From NCBI RefSeq assembly GCF_003697815.1, contig NZ_RDQG01000042.1:1-36681 (forward strand): a stretch of 36,681 nucleotides of DNA, in the 5' to 3' direction. The stretch is from Halalkalicoccus subterraneus (lineage in GTDB: Archaea > Halobacteriota > Halobacteria > Halobacteriales > Halalkalicoccaceae). Under the pieces are notes generated by a model that worked only from the letters and a program-made list of their open reading frames with translations, searched no databases and was not told the origin of the DNA. Made by a program: the position numbers and the translations under genes. Positions within the stretch are counted from its first letter, which is position 1. Every line of letters starts with the position of its first letter. Below, piece after piece: positions 7,906-15,402 of this stretch.

Positions 7906-10330
7906 CGACGTAGCGGCGCTTCTCATCGAGCGCCGCCTCCGATCCGTACTCGTCGAGCAAGGGCTTGAAACACTCGCCGAGGGTACGCATGCACATCCGC
8001 ATCGAAACGAACCCCAACCCCGTTGTAACCTCGTTCCACGGATGGGCCTGCAGGACCTTCCGCACGAGCAGGCGTTCCTGACGATCGGTCAGATCGACCT
8101 CACCGTCGATCAGGTGGGCCACCACGAGCGGGCGAAAGCTCCCCGGCGCGACGTCGAAGGCTCCGGAGCCGTGGGCCGCGCTCGCGACGTGGATCCAGTC
8201 ACGCTCCGAGAGCCCGGGGTCGACGCCGGTATCTATCGAGGCGAGCGCCGCCCGCACCACATCCGGTTCGGCGTCAGCGAGGGGATCCGAGAGCACGCTT
8301 GCGATCCGGTCGGCGAACCAGCGAGCGTGTCGATCGTGAAGGCGCTCTCCAGGAACGCTCGTCGGCGAGAGCATGACCGCCGAGTACTCGCCGCTGGCGT
8401 CGTTTCGCGTCGTCGAGAGGTGAACGGTCGAGAAACCGTTACCGGCCCAAAACGAGAGGAGTCCGGGCGTCGCGCCGTACCCGACCCCGAGCCAGTCCGC
8501 GTGTGAGGCGAACTCCGCGCGGACCTCCGAGAGCAGTCGAGAGCCGAGTCCGCGGGAGCGAACCGCGTCGTGGGTCGCGATCCGGAGCACCCGCTGGCCG
8601 ACAGGCTTTCCGGCGCCCTCGTCGCGCAGTTGGCTCGTCAGCAGGTCGGGGATCATGTTTCCGCGGATCCGCTCGCCGTCGTAGAGATCCTCCCGGAGTT
8701 CGGGATCGAGGCCGCCCTCGCGGGCCAGCAGCGCGACGCTTACGACGTGGCCGTCGTGGGTCAGCGCGCGCACCGTGAGGTTGGGCGCGTCGAGCAGGCG
8801 CGCGAGATCGTTCGGCTCGGTCCGGTAGTGGGCCGCGACGAGCAGGCCGAAGACCTCTCGGAGCAAGTTCTCGTCGGAAACGAGGTCGGCCCGCGAGAGG
8901 CGACGGTACTCGACGGTTTCAGTGGTCGCATCCTCGACCAACTGGTCGACCGGGGGACGCGCGTCGAGCAACAGGGCACGAAAGGTCCAGATCTCGACGG
9001 GATCGCCCGCGGCGTAGCGAATGGGATCCGCCATCGTCATCGAACTGACCTCGTGATCGCTTTCGTTCAGGCGGTCACGAAACCGCACCGAGAAGCCCCG
9101 GCCTGCGCCCTCGTAGCCGTGGATCGTGGTGACGAACGCCGTTCGATCGACCTCGAGACAGCGTTCGAGCACGCGTACCGGGAGCGCAGCAGCCTCGTCG
9201 ACGATCAGGACGTCCGGGTCCTCGGTCCCGATTTCGCGCGGGCGTGCAAATCGGACCCGGCCGCCAGCGGCGGTTTCGAGACGGGACTCCTCGTCACTTT
9301 CGAGCGAACCTTCAAGCAGTTCACGGGCACGCGCGAACACCTCGACGGCGTTGCGGGCGTCGGGCGCGGTCACGAGCACGTCCGCACCCTCGCTTGCAAG
9401 CGCACCCGCGACGAGCCCGGCCGCACTCGACTTCCCCCGGCCGCGATCGGCCTCGACCACGACTGCCTGCTCGTCCTCTCGAAGGGCTTCAAGCGCGGCG
9501 AGCGTCGCGACCTGATCGTCCGTCAGGCAGGCCTCGTAGGCCGCCCGCGGGAAGTCGTACTCATCGGGAATTCCTATCGGATCGACTCCGAATCGCGGGG
9601 CGGGGTGGGTCAATCCGTCGCTCTCGAGACCTCCCGAATCGACATCGACGACCCCGATTCCGGGGTGCGCGCGCAGAAGGGAGACCAGCCGCCCGCGAAA
9701 CCGGCCGGTCACCTCTTCGACCCCGAACGGCGGGACCGCGAGCGAGCTATCGAAGCCGTCGCGCCGGTCGGGCCAGGCGTCGAGGTCAGGTGCGAGCACG
9801 ACCAATAGACCGCCGCCGTCGACGACGCCGCTCAGCCGTCCGAGGGCGTTCGGCTCGAAGCGCTCGTAGGCATCGTAGGCGACGATTTGGCGGGTGGTTC
9901 CGAGCAGTTCGGCGGTTCGTTTCGGGTCGACCTGCTCGCAGGGGAGGGTCTCGCGATCTCCCACAAGGACGGTGTCGGTGACCGCGACCGGAAGTGCATC
10001 GAGGACCTTTCGGAGGGCGTCGAACCCGCGCTCGCGCCCGCCAGTGAGCACCAGCAGTCGGCGCTCGTTCGTCTCCCGTGCTTCTGCGAGGAGGGCGGTG
10101 GCGATCGCGGTTGGGTCCATACTCCGGATTGGCGGTGGCGCCGTATGGCCGTTCTCCCTCGTCGTTACCGGGGTCCACGTAGCGTTCGACGGCGAAGACC
10201 AGCCGAGGAACAGGTAGACCCACCACGCCATGAGCACGATACCCGCGACGAAGACCGACAGGAGGACGGTTCCGACGAAGAGGTTGTACGCAAAGACCGC
10301 AGCGACGACGCCCACCGAAACGACGGCCAT
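7898..10330 (-). CDS. tmcA: tRNA(Met) cytidine acetyltransferase TmcA with N-terminal membrane extension
   Basis: TmcA/Kre33/NAT10-family enzyme that makes N4-acetylcytidine in RNA using acetyl-CoA and ATP. Order from the ATG at 10330: two hydrophobic helices (about 3-44), a ~25-residue linker, then a TmcA start at Met71 (codon at 10118-10120). The helicase module has the Walker A loop D-R-G-R-G-K-S (Lys300) and Walker B V-D-E-A-A-A-L-P. The GNAT acetyltransferase has R-S-R-G-L-G-S-R-L-L, and a C-terminal tRNA-binding tail follows. Family members normally begin where Met71 is, which would give 740 residues. I list the longer form because an A/T-rich box at 10368-10376 places transcription start just before 10330 and no stop separates the parts. 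If translation begins at 10120, the membrane part is not made. Confidence 0.85.
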   Translation of the reverse strand: MAVVSVGVVAAVFAYNLFVGTVLLSVFVAGIVLMAWWVYLFLGWSSPSNATWTPVTTRENGHTAPPPIRSMDPTAIATALLAEARETNERRLLVLTGGRERGFDALRKVLDALPVAVTDTVLVGDRETLPCEQVDPKRTAELLGTTRQIVAYDAYERFEPNALGRLSGVVDGGGLLVVLAPDLDAWPDRRDGFDSSLAVPPFGVEEVTGRFRGRLVSLLRAHPGIGVVDVDSGGLESDGLTHPAPRFGVDPIGIPDEYDFPRAAYEACLTDDQVATLAALEALREDEQAVVVEADRGRGKSSAAGLVAGALASEGADVLVTAPDARNAVEVFARARELLEGSLESDEESRLETAAGGRVRFARPREIGTEDPDVLIVDEAAALPVRVLERCLEVDRTAFVTTIHGYEGAGRGFSVRFRDRLNESDHEVSSMTMADPIRYAAGDPVEIWTFRALLLDARPPVDQLVEDATTETVEYRRLSRADLVSDENLLREVFGLLVAAHYRTEPNDLARLLDAPNLTVRALTHDGHVVSVALLAREGGLDPELREDLYDGERIRGNMIPDLLTSQLRDEGAGKPVGQRVLRIATHDAVRSRGLGSRLLSEVRAEFASHADWLGVGYGATPGLLSFWAGNGFSTVHLSTTRNDASGEYSAVMLSPTSVPGERLHDRHARWFADRIASVLSDPLADAEPDVVRAALASIDTGVDPGLSERDWIHVASAAHGSGAFDVAPGSFRPLVVAHLIDGEVDLTDRQERLLVRKVLQAHPWNEVTTGLGFVSMRMCMRTLGECFKPLLDEYGSEAALDEKRRYVDE
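10121..10330 (-). other. Two-helix membrane segment in frame with TmcA
   Basis: These 70 codons encode two hydrophobic helices, V-V-S-V-G-V-V-A-A-V-F-A-Y-N and T-V-L-L-S-V-F-V-A-G-I-V-L-M-A, then W-W-V-Y-L-F-L-G-W and a polar Pro/Thr-rich linker. The pattern resembles a free-standing small membrane protein that has become continuous with tmcA. Because the frame is open into tmcA, any ribosome starting at 10330 would make a fusion of 810 residues. A sequencing or assembly indel that removed a stop codon is the main alternative. Confidence 0.55.
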
Positions 10331-10443
10331 CGTCCCGGTTCAGTTTTCGACCATTCGTGGTCGTCCGTTTTTATTTCACTTACAAACACTTCGTGTCAGT
10401 TCCTGTGTGTCCGGGTCACACGGCCTCTACGGTTTGAACACGC

Positions 10444-10559
10444 TTTTATGGGGTGGTGCGCTACTCCGGTGTACAGCCTGCGCGGGGTCATGACGCTCCT
10501 AGCCGTTTAGGATCTATGCAGGCAGGGGAGCGAGAGCCCGCGTGCAGGAGGAGATTACA
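10444..10559 (+). promoter_or_regulatory. Promoter and folded leader of the rpl7ae operon
   Basis: TTTTAT at 10444-10449 predicts a start near 10472 and a leader of ~88 nt with a strong ribosome binding site, AGGAGGAG (10546-10553). The leader folds on paper into one long element: CCTGC (10477-10481) with GCAGG (10544-10548), GCGGG (10482-10486) with CCCGC (10537-10541), an asymmetric internal loop GTCATGA/AGAG, then CGCTCC (10494-10499) with GGAGCG (10527-10532). The last 3' arm overlaps the ribosome binding site. Two other GCAGG copies (10518-10522, 10522-10526) and a TCCTA/TAGGA stem (10497-10501 with 10508-10512) could compete, so a switch is possible. Confidence 0.55.
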
Positions 10560-10922
10560 ATGCCAGTATACGTCAACTTCGACGTCCCGGCGGACCTTCA
10601 AGAGGACGCCCTCGAGGCCCTCGAGGTCGCCCGGGACACAGGTTCGGTAAAGAAAGGTACCAACGAAACGACCAAAGCGATCGAGCGGGGCAACGCCTCG
10701 CTCGTCGTCATCGCCGAGGACGTCCAGCCCGAGGAGATCGTGCTGCACCTCCCGGAGCTCGCCGACGAGAAGGGTATCCCCTTCGTCTTCGTCGAGACAC
10801 AGGACGACGTCGGTCACGCTGCCGGCCTCGAGGTCGGCAGCGCCGCCGCCGCCATCACGGACGCCGGCGACGCCGAGGACGACGTCGAGGACATCGGTGG
10901 GAAGGTCGAGGAGCTCCGCTGA
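10560..10922 (+). CDS. rpl7ae: Ribosomal protein L7Ae / kink-turn binding protein
   Basis: 120-residue archaeal L7Ae, a kink-turn RNA binder found in the large ribosomal subunit, box C/D and H/ACA guide RNPs and RNase P. The family core is clear: [14 protein letters not shown] (36-49), then [13 protein letters not shown] and I-P-F-V-F-V. The ATG at 10560 is preferred over an in-frame ATG at 10542 because a strong ribosome binding site ends 6 nt before it. It heads the operon with rps28e, rpl24e and ndk; spacing to rps28e is 8 nt. The upstream folded leader suggests control by an RNA-binding protein, plausibly L7Ae itself. Confidence 0.94.
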   Translation: MPVYVNFDVPADLQEDALEALEVARDTGSVKKGTNETTKAIERGNASLVVIAEDVQPEEIVLHLPELADEKGIPFVFVETQDDVGHAAGLEVGSAAAAITDAGDAEDDVEDIGGKVEELR

Positions 10923-10930
10923 GATAACCA

Positions 10931-11155
10931 ATGAGCGCAGAAGAATCAGCCAACGACTCCACGTCCGCCGAGGTCATCGAGGTCGTCGGCAAGACGGGGA
11001 TGCACGGCGAGGCCATGCAGGTCAAATGCCGCATCCAGGAGGGCGAGAATCAGGGACGCATCATCACGCGAAACGTCCTGGGCCCGGTCCGCGAGGGCGA
11101 CGTCCTGCAGCTTCGCGAGACCGCCCGGGAGGCCGACTCCATCGGGGGTCAATAA
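10931..11155 (+). CDS. rps28e: Ribosomal protein S28e
   Basis: 74-residue small-subunit protein with the S28e fold. Signatures: [13 protein letters not shown], then [21 protein letters not shown] and L-R-E-T-A-R-E-A. Archaeal length is normal; only the first ~12 acidic, Ser-rich residues are an extension. The stop TAA shares its last base with the ATG of rpl24e, so the two are translationally coupled. Confidence 0.94.
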   Translation: MSAEESANDSTSAEVIEVVGKTGMHGEAMQVKCRIQEGENQGRIITRNVLGPVREGDVLQLRETAREADSIGGQ

Positions 11156-11547
11156 TGGTCGAGACACGCACCTGCGATTACACCGGCGAGGATATCGAAC
11201 CCGGAACGGGCGTCATGTTCGTCCGGACCGACGGCACCGTGCTCAACTTCGTCGACTCGAAGGCGGAGAAGAACTACTTCCTCGGGCGGGAAGCCCGCGA
11301 TCTGGAGTGGACCGCCGCGGGCCGCGCCGAGAAGGAAGGCCGTGCGCGCGCAGCCGAGACGGCCGCAGCGGACACGGAAGCGTCCGCTAACGCCGGCGAC
11401 GAGGGCAGCGAAGTCGCCGCCACCGGGGAGGAGACCGTCGACACGGACACAGAAACGGCCAAGGAAGTCACCGCGAACGACGACGTCGAGAGCGATGCCG
11501 GCGCCGAACAGGCCGAAACCGTCGAAAACGAGGACCTCGAAGAATGA
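11155..11547 (+). CDS. rpl24e: Ribosomal protein L24e, zinc-site-less, with long acidic tail
   Basis: The first ~60 residues match L24e of the large subunit: [20 protein letters not shown], then [10 protein letters not shown]. The classical protein has four zinc Cys. Here only C7 remains; the others read T10, V33 and A37. A tail of ~65 residues rich in Glu, Asp, Ala and Thr follows, doubling the usual length of ~60-65. Such tails fit a high-salt proteome but do not resemble an ordered domain. Start ATG overlaps the rps28e stop and its own stop overlaps the ndk ATG (ATGA). Confidence 0.92.
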   Translation: MVETRTCDYTGEDIEPGTGVMFVRTDGTVLNFVDSKAEKNYFLGREARDLEWTAAGRAEKEGRARAAETAAADTEASANAGDEGSEVAATGEETVDTDTETAKEVTANDDVESDAGAEQAETVENEDLEE

Positions 11548-12005
11548 GCGAGGAGCGAACCTTCGTGATGGTCAAGCCCGACGGCGTCCAACGTGGTTTG
11601 ATCGGCGATGTCGTCTCCCGCTTCGAGGAGCGTGGCCTGAAGCTCGTCGGCGGGAAGTTCATGCGGATCGACGAGGAGCTCGCCCATGAACACTACGGCG
11701 AGCACGAGGACAAGCCCTTCTTCGAGGGGCTCGTCGACTTTATCACCGCTGGCCCGGTCTTCGCGATGGTCTGGGAGGGCCAGGACGCCACGCGACAAGT
11801 GAGGAGGATGATGGGCGAGACCGATCCCGCCGAATCCGCGCCCGGCACGATTCGCGGCGACTTCGGGCTGGATCTGGGTCGTAACGTCATCCACGGCTCG
11901 GATCACGCCGACGAGGGCGCAAACGAGCGCGAGATCGACCTCTTCTTCGACGACGAGGAGCTGCTCGACTACGAGCGGGTCGACGAGACCTGGCTCTACG
12001 AGTAG
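11544..12005 (+). CDS. ndk: Nucleoside diphosphate kinase
   Basis: 153-residue cytosolic enzyme that transfers the gamma-phosphate of ATP to nucleoside diphosphates through a phospho-histidine. The active site reads N-V-I-H-G-S-D with His117, and the N-terminus has [16 protein letters not shown]. Length and motifs are standard. It is the last gene of the rpl7ae-rps28e-rpl24e-ndk operon, a grouping typical of haloarchaea. Downstream, a 36-nt gap with a T4 tract separates it from the convergent aldo/keto reductase. Confidence 0.95.
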   Translation: MSEERTFVMVKPDGVQRGLIGDVVSRFEERGLKLVGGKFMRIDEELAHEHYGEHEDKPFFEGLVDFITAGPVFAMVWEGQDATRQVRRMMGETDPAESAPGTIRGDFGLDLGRNVIHGSDHADEGANEREIDLFFDDEELLDYERVDETWLYE

Positions 12006-12041
12006 ATCGAGCCGATCGCTACGGCGACCGTTTTCACCGTT

Positions 12042-12881
12042 TCACTGCGAGATCCCGTAGACGTCGTCCGACCAGTCCCTCGCTCCCGTGTCATAACAGG
12101 GCTGATCGCGGTCGATCCCGTCCAGCCGACGGCGGTCCTCCTCGTCGAGTTCCCGATCGACCACCGAGAGGTTCTCGCGGACGTGCTCGGCCGAGGAGGA
12201 CTTGGGCAGGACGACGACGTCGTTCTCGATCGCCCAGCGAAGGGCGATCTGAGCGGGCGACGTGTCGTACTGCTGTGCGATCTCCCCGATCACCTCGTCA
12301 TCGAAGACGTTCGTCCGGGCCAGCGGCGCGGCGGCCTCGATGACCGTCTCGGTCTCCCGGCAGTACTCGACGAGGTCGGGCCGTTGGAACCAGGGATGGA
12401 ACTCGATCTGATTGACGGCGATGGGGACCTTCGAGACGTGCTGGGCGGCGCTGAGCTGGTAGGCGCTGAAGTTCGAGACGCCGACGTTCCGAACCAGTCC
12501 CCGCTCGTGGAGTCGTGCCATCCCGTTCAGGGTCTCGCGCAGCGAGATCGCGGGGTTGGGCCAGTGGATTAGGTACAGATCGAGGTAGTCGGTCCCCAGC
12601 CGGTCCAGCGAGGCCTCACAGGCCTCGATGACGGATTCGTACGCGAGGTTCGACGGGAGTACTTTGGAGGTGAGAAAGACGTCCTCGCGGTCGTAGTCGG
12701 CCAGCACGCCGCCGATCTCGGCCTCGTTCATGTAGCCCTCGGCAGTGTCGACGTGTCTGTAGCCGGCGTCGAGGGCTGCGCGCACGGATTCCTCGACGGT
12801 TTCACCCGCGATGTCCCAGGTCCCGAGGCCGACGGTCGGGATTTGATCGCCGCTCGGCAGCGTGTGTGTCGGAACGGTCAT
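12042..12881 (-). CDS. Aldo/keto reductase
   Basis: 279-residue NADPH-dependent oxidoreductase with a TIM-barrel fold. The catalytic tetrad is complete: D45 (H-V-D-T-A), Y50 (E-G-Y), K73 (T-S-K-V) and H106 (L-I-H-W-P). Cofactor residues appear as V-G-V-S-N-F and, near the end, L-P-K-S-S-S. It belongs to the bacterial/archaeal group that includes 2,5-diketogluconate reductase-like enzymes and methylglyoxal reductases. Substrate cannot be inferred. It appears monocistronic. Confidence 0.9.
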   Translation of the reverse strand: MTVPTHTLPSGDQIPTVGLGTWDIAGETVEESVRAALDAGYRHVDTAEGYMNEAEIGGVLADYDREDVFLTSKVLPSNLAYESVIEACEASLDRLGTDYLDLYLIHWPNPAISLRETLNGMARLHERGLVRNVGVSNFSAYQLSAAQHVSKVPIAVNQIEFHPWFQRPDLVEYCRETETVIEAAAPLARTNVFDDEVIGEIAQQYDTSPAQIALRWAIENDVVVLPKSSSAEHVRENLSVVDRELDEEDRRRLDGIDRDQPCYDTGARDWSDDVYGISQ

Positions 12882-12972
12882 CGAATCGTGTAGAGGGGAC
12901 GCACGGATCCACTTAATGGTTCAGGGGGTCGCGACCGGGGGCGAGACGGAAACCTACCGCCCGCTTCGAACT

Positions 12973-13210
12973 TCAGACGTGTTCACACCAGCGCTCGGTT
13001 CCTGCGAGCAGGTCCTTGATGGCGGTACACTGCGCTTTTGCCGTCTGATCGCCGAGTTCGGGTTTCCGGTCCGAGACGCAGGACTCCCAAGTGTCGCCGA
13101 TCCCCTTCCAGTACTCTAGGACGCTCTACGGTCCCAGCCGTCGGAAAGTGCAGTGACGGTTCGACTCTCCTCGTCGCGACGAGCGCATCCGACAGGCCGT
13201 CGTCGCTCAT
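12973..13210 (-). pseudogene. Possible decayed small gene of unknown family
   Basis: The 371-nt gap 12882-13252 holds no intact gene, but the minus strand has a coding-like segment at 12973-13125 with strong GC3 and a W/C-rich pattern: L-E-Y-W-K-G-I-G-D-T-W-E-S-C-V, later A-Q-C-T-A-I-K-D-L-L and T-E-R-W-C-E-H-V before TGA. It has no start codon and meets a TAG four codons upstream of L-E-Y-W. A neighbouring frame contributes T-V-T-A-L-S-D-G-W-D-R just upstream, and an ATG at 13210 opens a third frame (M-S-D-D-G-L-S-D-A-L-V-A). The 238-nt total is not a multiple of three. A small gene broken by indels fits best; chance ORFs are the alternative. I see nothing else in this gap. Confidence 0.35.
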
Positions 13211-13252
13211 GGCGGGACGAGAAGTGGACCGGAAAAAATCGTACGCGGCGGC

Positions 13253-14314
13253 TCAGTCAGCGCTCGCGGGCGTGCGCGTGACCTCGATCTCGCCGCGGTC
13301 GATCTCGGCTTCGAGTTCGCGGACGGCCTGCACCATGTTCTCCATCTTGCCGTAGGCCACCTCGCGGGGCAGGAGCTTCAGTCCGCAGTCCGGCGAAACA
13401 GTCAGCCGATCCGCAGGTACGACTTCGAGCCCCTTCTTGATGTTCTCCTTGATCTCGGCGACCGACTCGACCTCGGCGACGTGGACGTCCGTGACGCCAA
13501 GCGCGAGGTTGCCCGTGAACTCAGTCTCCTTGAACACGTCGAGCTGTTCGTAATCACCGTTCGCGAGTTCCAGGTCGTACTCGTCGACCGGATATTCGAG
13601 GATCTCGGGGTAGATTCTGGAGTAATCGCCGTAACAGACGTGCAGCCCGAGATAGACGTCCTCGTGGATCTCCTCGGCGATGCGTTCGAGACACTCGCCG
13701 ACGATCGCGTGGTCGTCGGGCGTAGTCGCCAGTGCGGGCTCGTCGATCTGGATGTAGCGCGCGCCCGCATCGACGAGCTTCTCGATCTCCTCGTTGACGA
13801 GGTCGGCCAGGTCGTAGGCCAGTTCCTCCTCGGTGTCATAGGCCTCGTTGAACGACCAGTTCGCGAGCGTGTAGGGCCCCGTGATCGGGACCTTGACCGG
13901 GCGGTCGGTCAGACCGGCGGCGAACTCGTACTCCTCTACTAACCAGCTCTCGTCGTAGCTGACCTCGCTGGTCACGGAGGGTTTGTCGAAGTAGTTGTGT
14001 CCCCAGACCTTGACAGGTCCATTAAATTCGTAGCCGTCGATCCGGTGGGCGAAGAACTCGACCATCTCGTTTCTCCGGACCTCGCCGTCGACGAGCACGT
14101 CCAGGCCTGCTCGCTCGTGTTCATCGGTGATGACCCGGGCGGCGTCGTCGGTCGCCTCCGCCCAGTCCTCGTCGTCGAAGCTCGCCTCCTCGTCCTCCCA
14201 GAGGTCCCGGACCCGGTGGAGCCACTTGGGTTTGGGGTAGCTCCCCACCACGGTCGTCATGATGAACGTCTCGTTGTCGTGGTCCGGCCGGCGGAACTGT
14301 TCTCGATTGCTCAT
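13253..14314 (-). CDS. metE: Cobalamin-independent methionine synthase (MetE catalytic-domain type)
   Basis: 353-residue protein equal to the C-terminal catalytic barrel of MetE. It transfers a methyl group to homocysteine bound at zinc. Zinc ligands are visible as L-H-V-C-Y-G-D (H225, C227) and S-P-D-C-G-L-K (C310), with Q-I-D-E-P-A-L before them. The full bacterial enzyme has ~750 residues and an N-terminal folate-binding barrel that is absent here. The archaeal core form may therefore use a methyl donor other than polyglutamyl methyl-folate. The ATG overlaps the stop of the paralogue upstream (ATGA), so the two are coupled and may act as a pair. A V-G-S-Y-P-K-P signature near residue 23 is typical. 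Confidence 0.88.
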   Translation of the reverse strand: MSNREQFRRPDHDNETFIMTTVVGSYPKPKWLHRVRDLWEDEEASFDDEDWAEATDDAARVITDEHERAGLDVLVDGEVRRNEMVEFFAHRIDGYEFNGPVKVWGHNYFDKPSVTSEVSYDESWLVEEYEFAAGLTDRPVKVPITGPYTLANWSFNEAYDTEEELAYDLADLVNEEIEKLVDAGARYIQIDEPALATTPDDHAIVGECLERIAEEIHEDVYLGLHVCYGDYSRIYPEILEYPVDEYDLELANGDYEQLDVFKETEFTGNLALGVTDVHVAEVESVAEIKENIKKGLEVVPADRLTVSPDCGLKLLPREVAYGKMENMVQAVRELEAEIDRGEIEVTRTPASAD

Positions 14315-15300
14315 GCCGTCACCTCCTCACGGGCCGCGACCTCGCCCAGTGCCGCGAGCTTCTCCTTGTACTTGTTCTCGGGCAGGTAGAACAGTTCGGT
14401 GTTGGTGGTCACGTAGGTCGTCTCGAACTCCTCGGCGGGCAGGCGCTCGCCGATCCAGTCGATCCGTTCGGAAATCGTCTCGGGGCTTTCTACCAGTGTG
14501 TTCTGGCCGTCGAGCAGGCCCAGCGCGATCGAATCCTTGGTGCCGTACTCCTGAATGTTATAGAGATTGTCCTCGACGTCGCTGACGAAGTCGTAGCCCA
14601 CGGCGTCGATGTCGGCGTCGAGCAGGTGGGCGTGAACCTTCTCTTCGAGCGCCCCCCAGTAGGTGTGGACGATCACATCGGCGTCGGTCGCCGCGGCCAC
14701 GCGGGAAATCGCCTCGCTTGCCCGTTCGTCCTCGCCGTCGTTCGGTGAGTTCTCGACCAGCGACGGTTCGAGCAGGAACAGCGTCTCGTGGGACGGGAAC
14801 GCCTCGACCTCGCCGGCGAGGAAGTCCGCGATCGCGTCGAGGAAATCGCCCTCCCGGTAGTGCTCGTTGCTCGCCAGATCCGCAAGCGAGTACGGACCCG
14901 GAAGCACGGCTTGCAGCGAGTCCGTGAACTCGCTGGCCGATTCGAGCTCGCGGGCGACGTCGCCACTTGCGGTCAGTTCGCCGGTCACGACGGGGTCGCG
15001 GTAGAAGTTGTTGTTATCGTAGTACCGGACGATCCCGCGGGTCTCGACGCTCTCGTGGACCGCAAGCGGGTGGGCAAGCATGTCGTCCCATCGAGCCTGC
15101 CCCTCGGTGACGAGGTCGAGGCCGGCCTCGTGCTGGTCGACAACGAACTCCTCGCGAACGTCGTCGTAGGTCGCAGTGATCGCCTCGCCCTCGTCGCCGC
15201 CTATCAGATCGTGTTTCTGGTGGCCCTTCAGACTCGAAAGCGAGTCCTTTGCCCAGTCCGGAAGCGGGTACAGCCCCGGGGTCGTCGTGACTACGGTCAT
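14311..15300 (-). CDS. MetE-fold paralogue lacking zinc ligands (partner of metE)
   Basis: 329-residue protein of the MetE/UroD-like barrel superfamily, with T-T-P-G-L-Y-P-L-P at its start where the family has its G-S-(Y/F)-P-R-P motif, and L-P-G-P-Y-S-L-A-D in the middle. At the two positions where the catalytic protein has H-x-C and P-D-C, it reads V-H-T-Y-W-G and T-N-T-E-L, so both Cys are gone. It is therefore unlikely to bind zinc and homocysteine like MetE. It resembles the non-catalytic first barrel of long MetE proteins and could supply methyl-donor binding, as a split enzyme. It is first in the operon and overlaps metE by 4 nt. Confidence 0.8.
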   Translation of the reverse strand: MTVVTTTPGLYPLPDWAKDSLSSLKGHQKHDLIGGDEGEAITATYDDVREEFVVDQHEAGLDLVTEGQARWDDMLAHPLAVHESVETRGIVRYYDNNNFYRDPVVTGELTASGDVARELESASEFTDSLQAVLPGPYSLADLASNEHYREGDFLDAIADFLAGEVEAFPSHETLFLLEPSLVENSPNDGEDERASEAISRVAAATDADVIVHTYWGALEEKVHAHLLDADIDAVGYDFVSDVEDNLYNIQEYGTKDSIALGLLDGQNTLVESPETISERIDWIGERLPAEEFETTYVTTNTELFYLPENKYKEKLAALGEVAAREEVTA

Positions 15301-15326
15301 CTGCTCGGCGCTTGGTGATGCGACTG

Positions 15327-15336
15327 TTTAATATTT
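15327..15336 (-). promoter_or_regulatory. Promoter of the metE pair
   Basis: AAATATTAAA on the minus strand lies ~27-36 nt upstream of the ATG at 15300, so the mRNA is predicted to be nearly leaderless. An imperfectly spaced ATTAA/TTAAT pair spans 15328-15350 and could be an operator, though A/T-rich boxes alone can produce this. Confidence 0.45.
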
Positions 15337-15402
15337 CCCATTCTGATTAATACCTACGAGTAATCTTCCGTGGTGTACTCTTCGATTCGATCGGGCTGAC
15401 AG

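Noticed and set aside
10487-10536. A canonical kink-turn in the L7Ae leader
   Set aside because: The internal loop has GA on one strand but AG, not GA, directly after the partner stem, so tandem sheared GA pairs cannot be drawn without breaking a stem. I keep the leader as structured but do not call it a kink-turn.
12983-13210. The intact 75-codon minus-strand ORF starting at the ATG at 13210
   Set aside because: Only its first dozen residues look coding; the better coding signal switches to other frames downstream, so I treat the region as a decayed gene rather than as this ORF.
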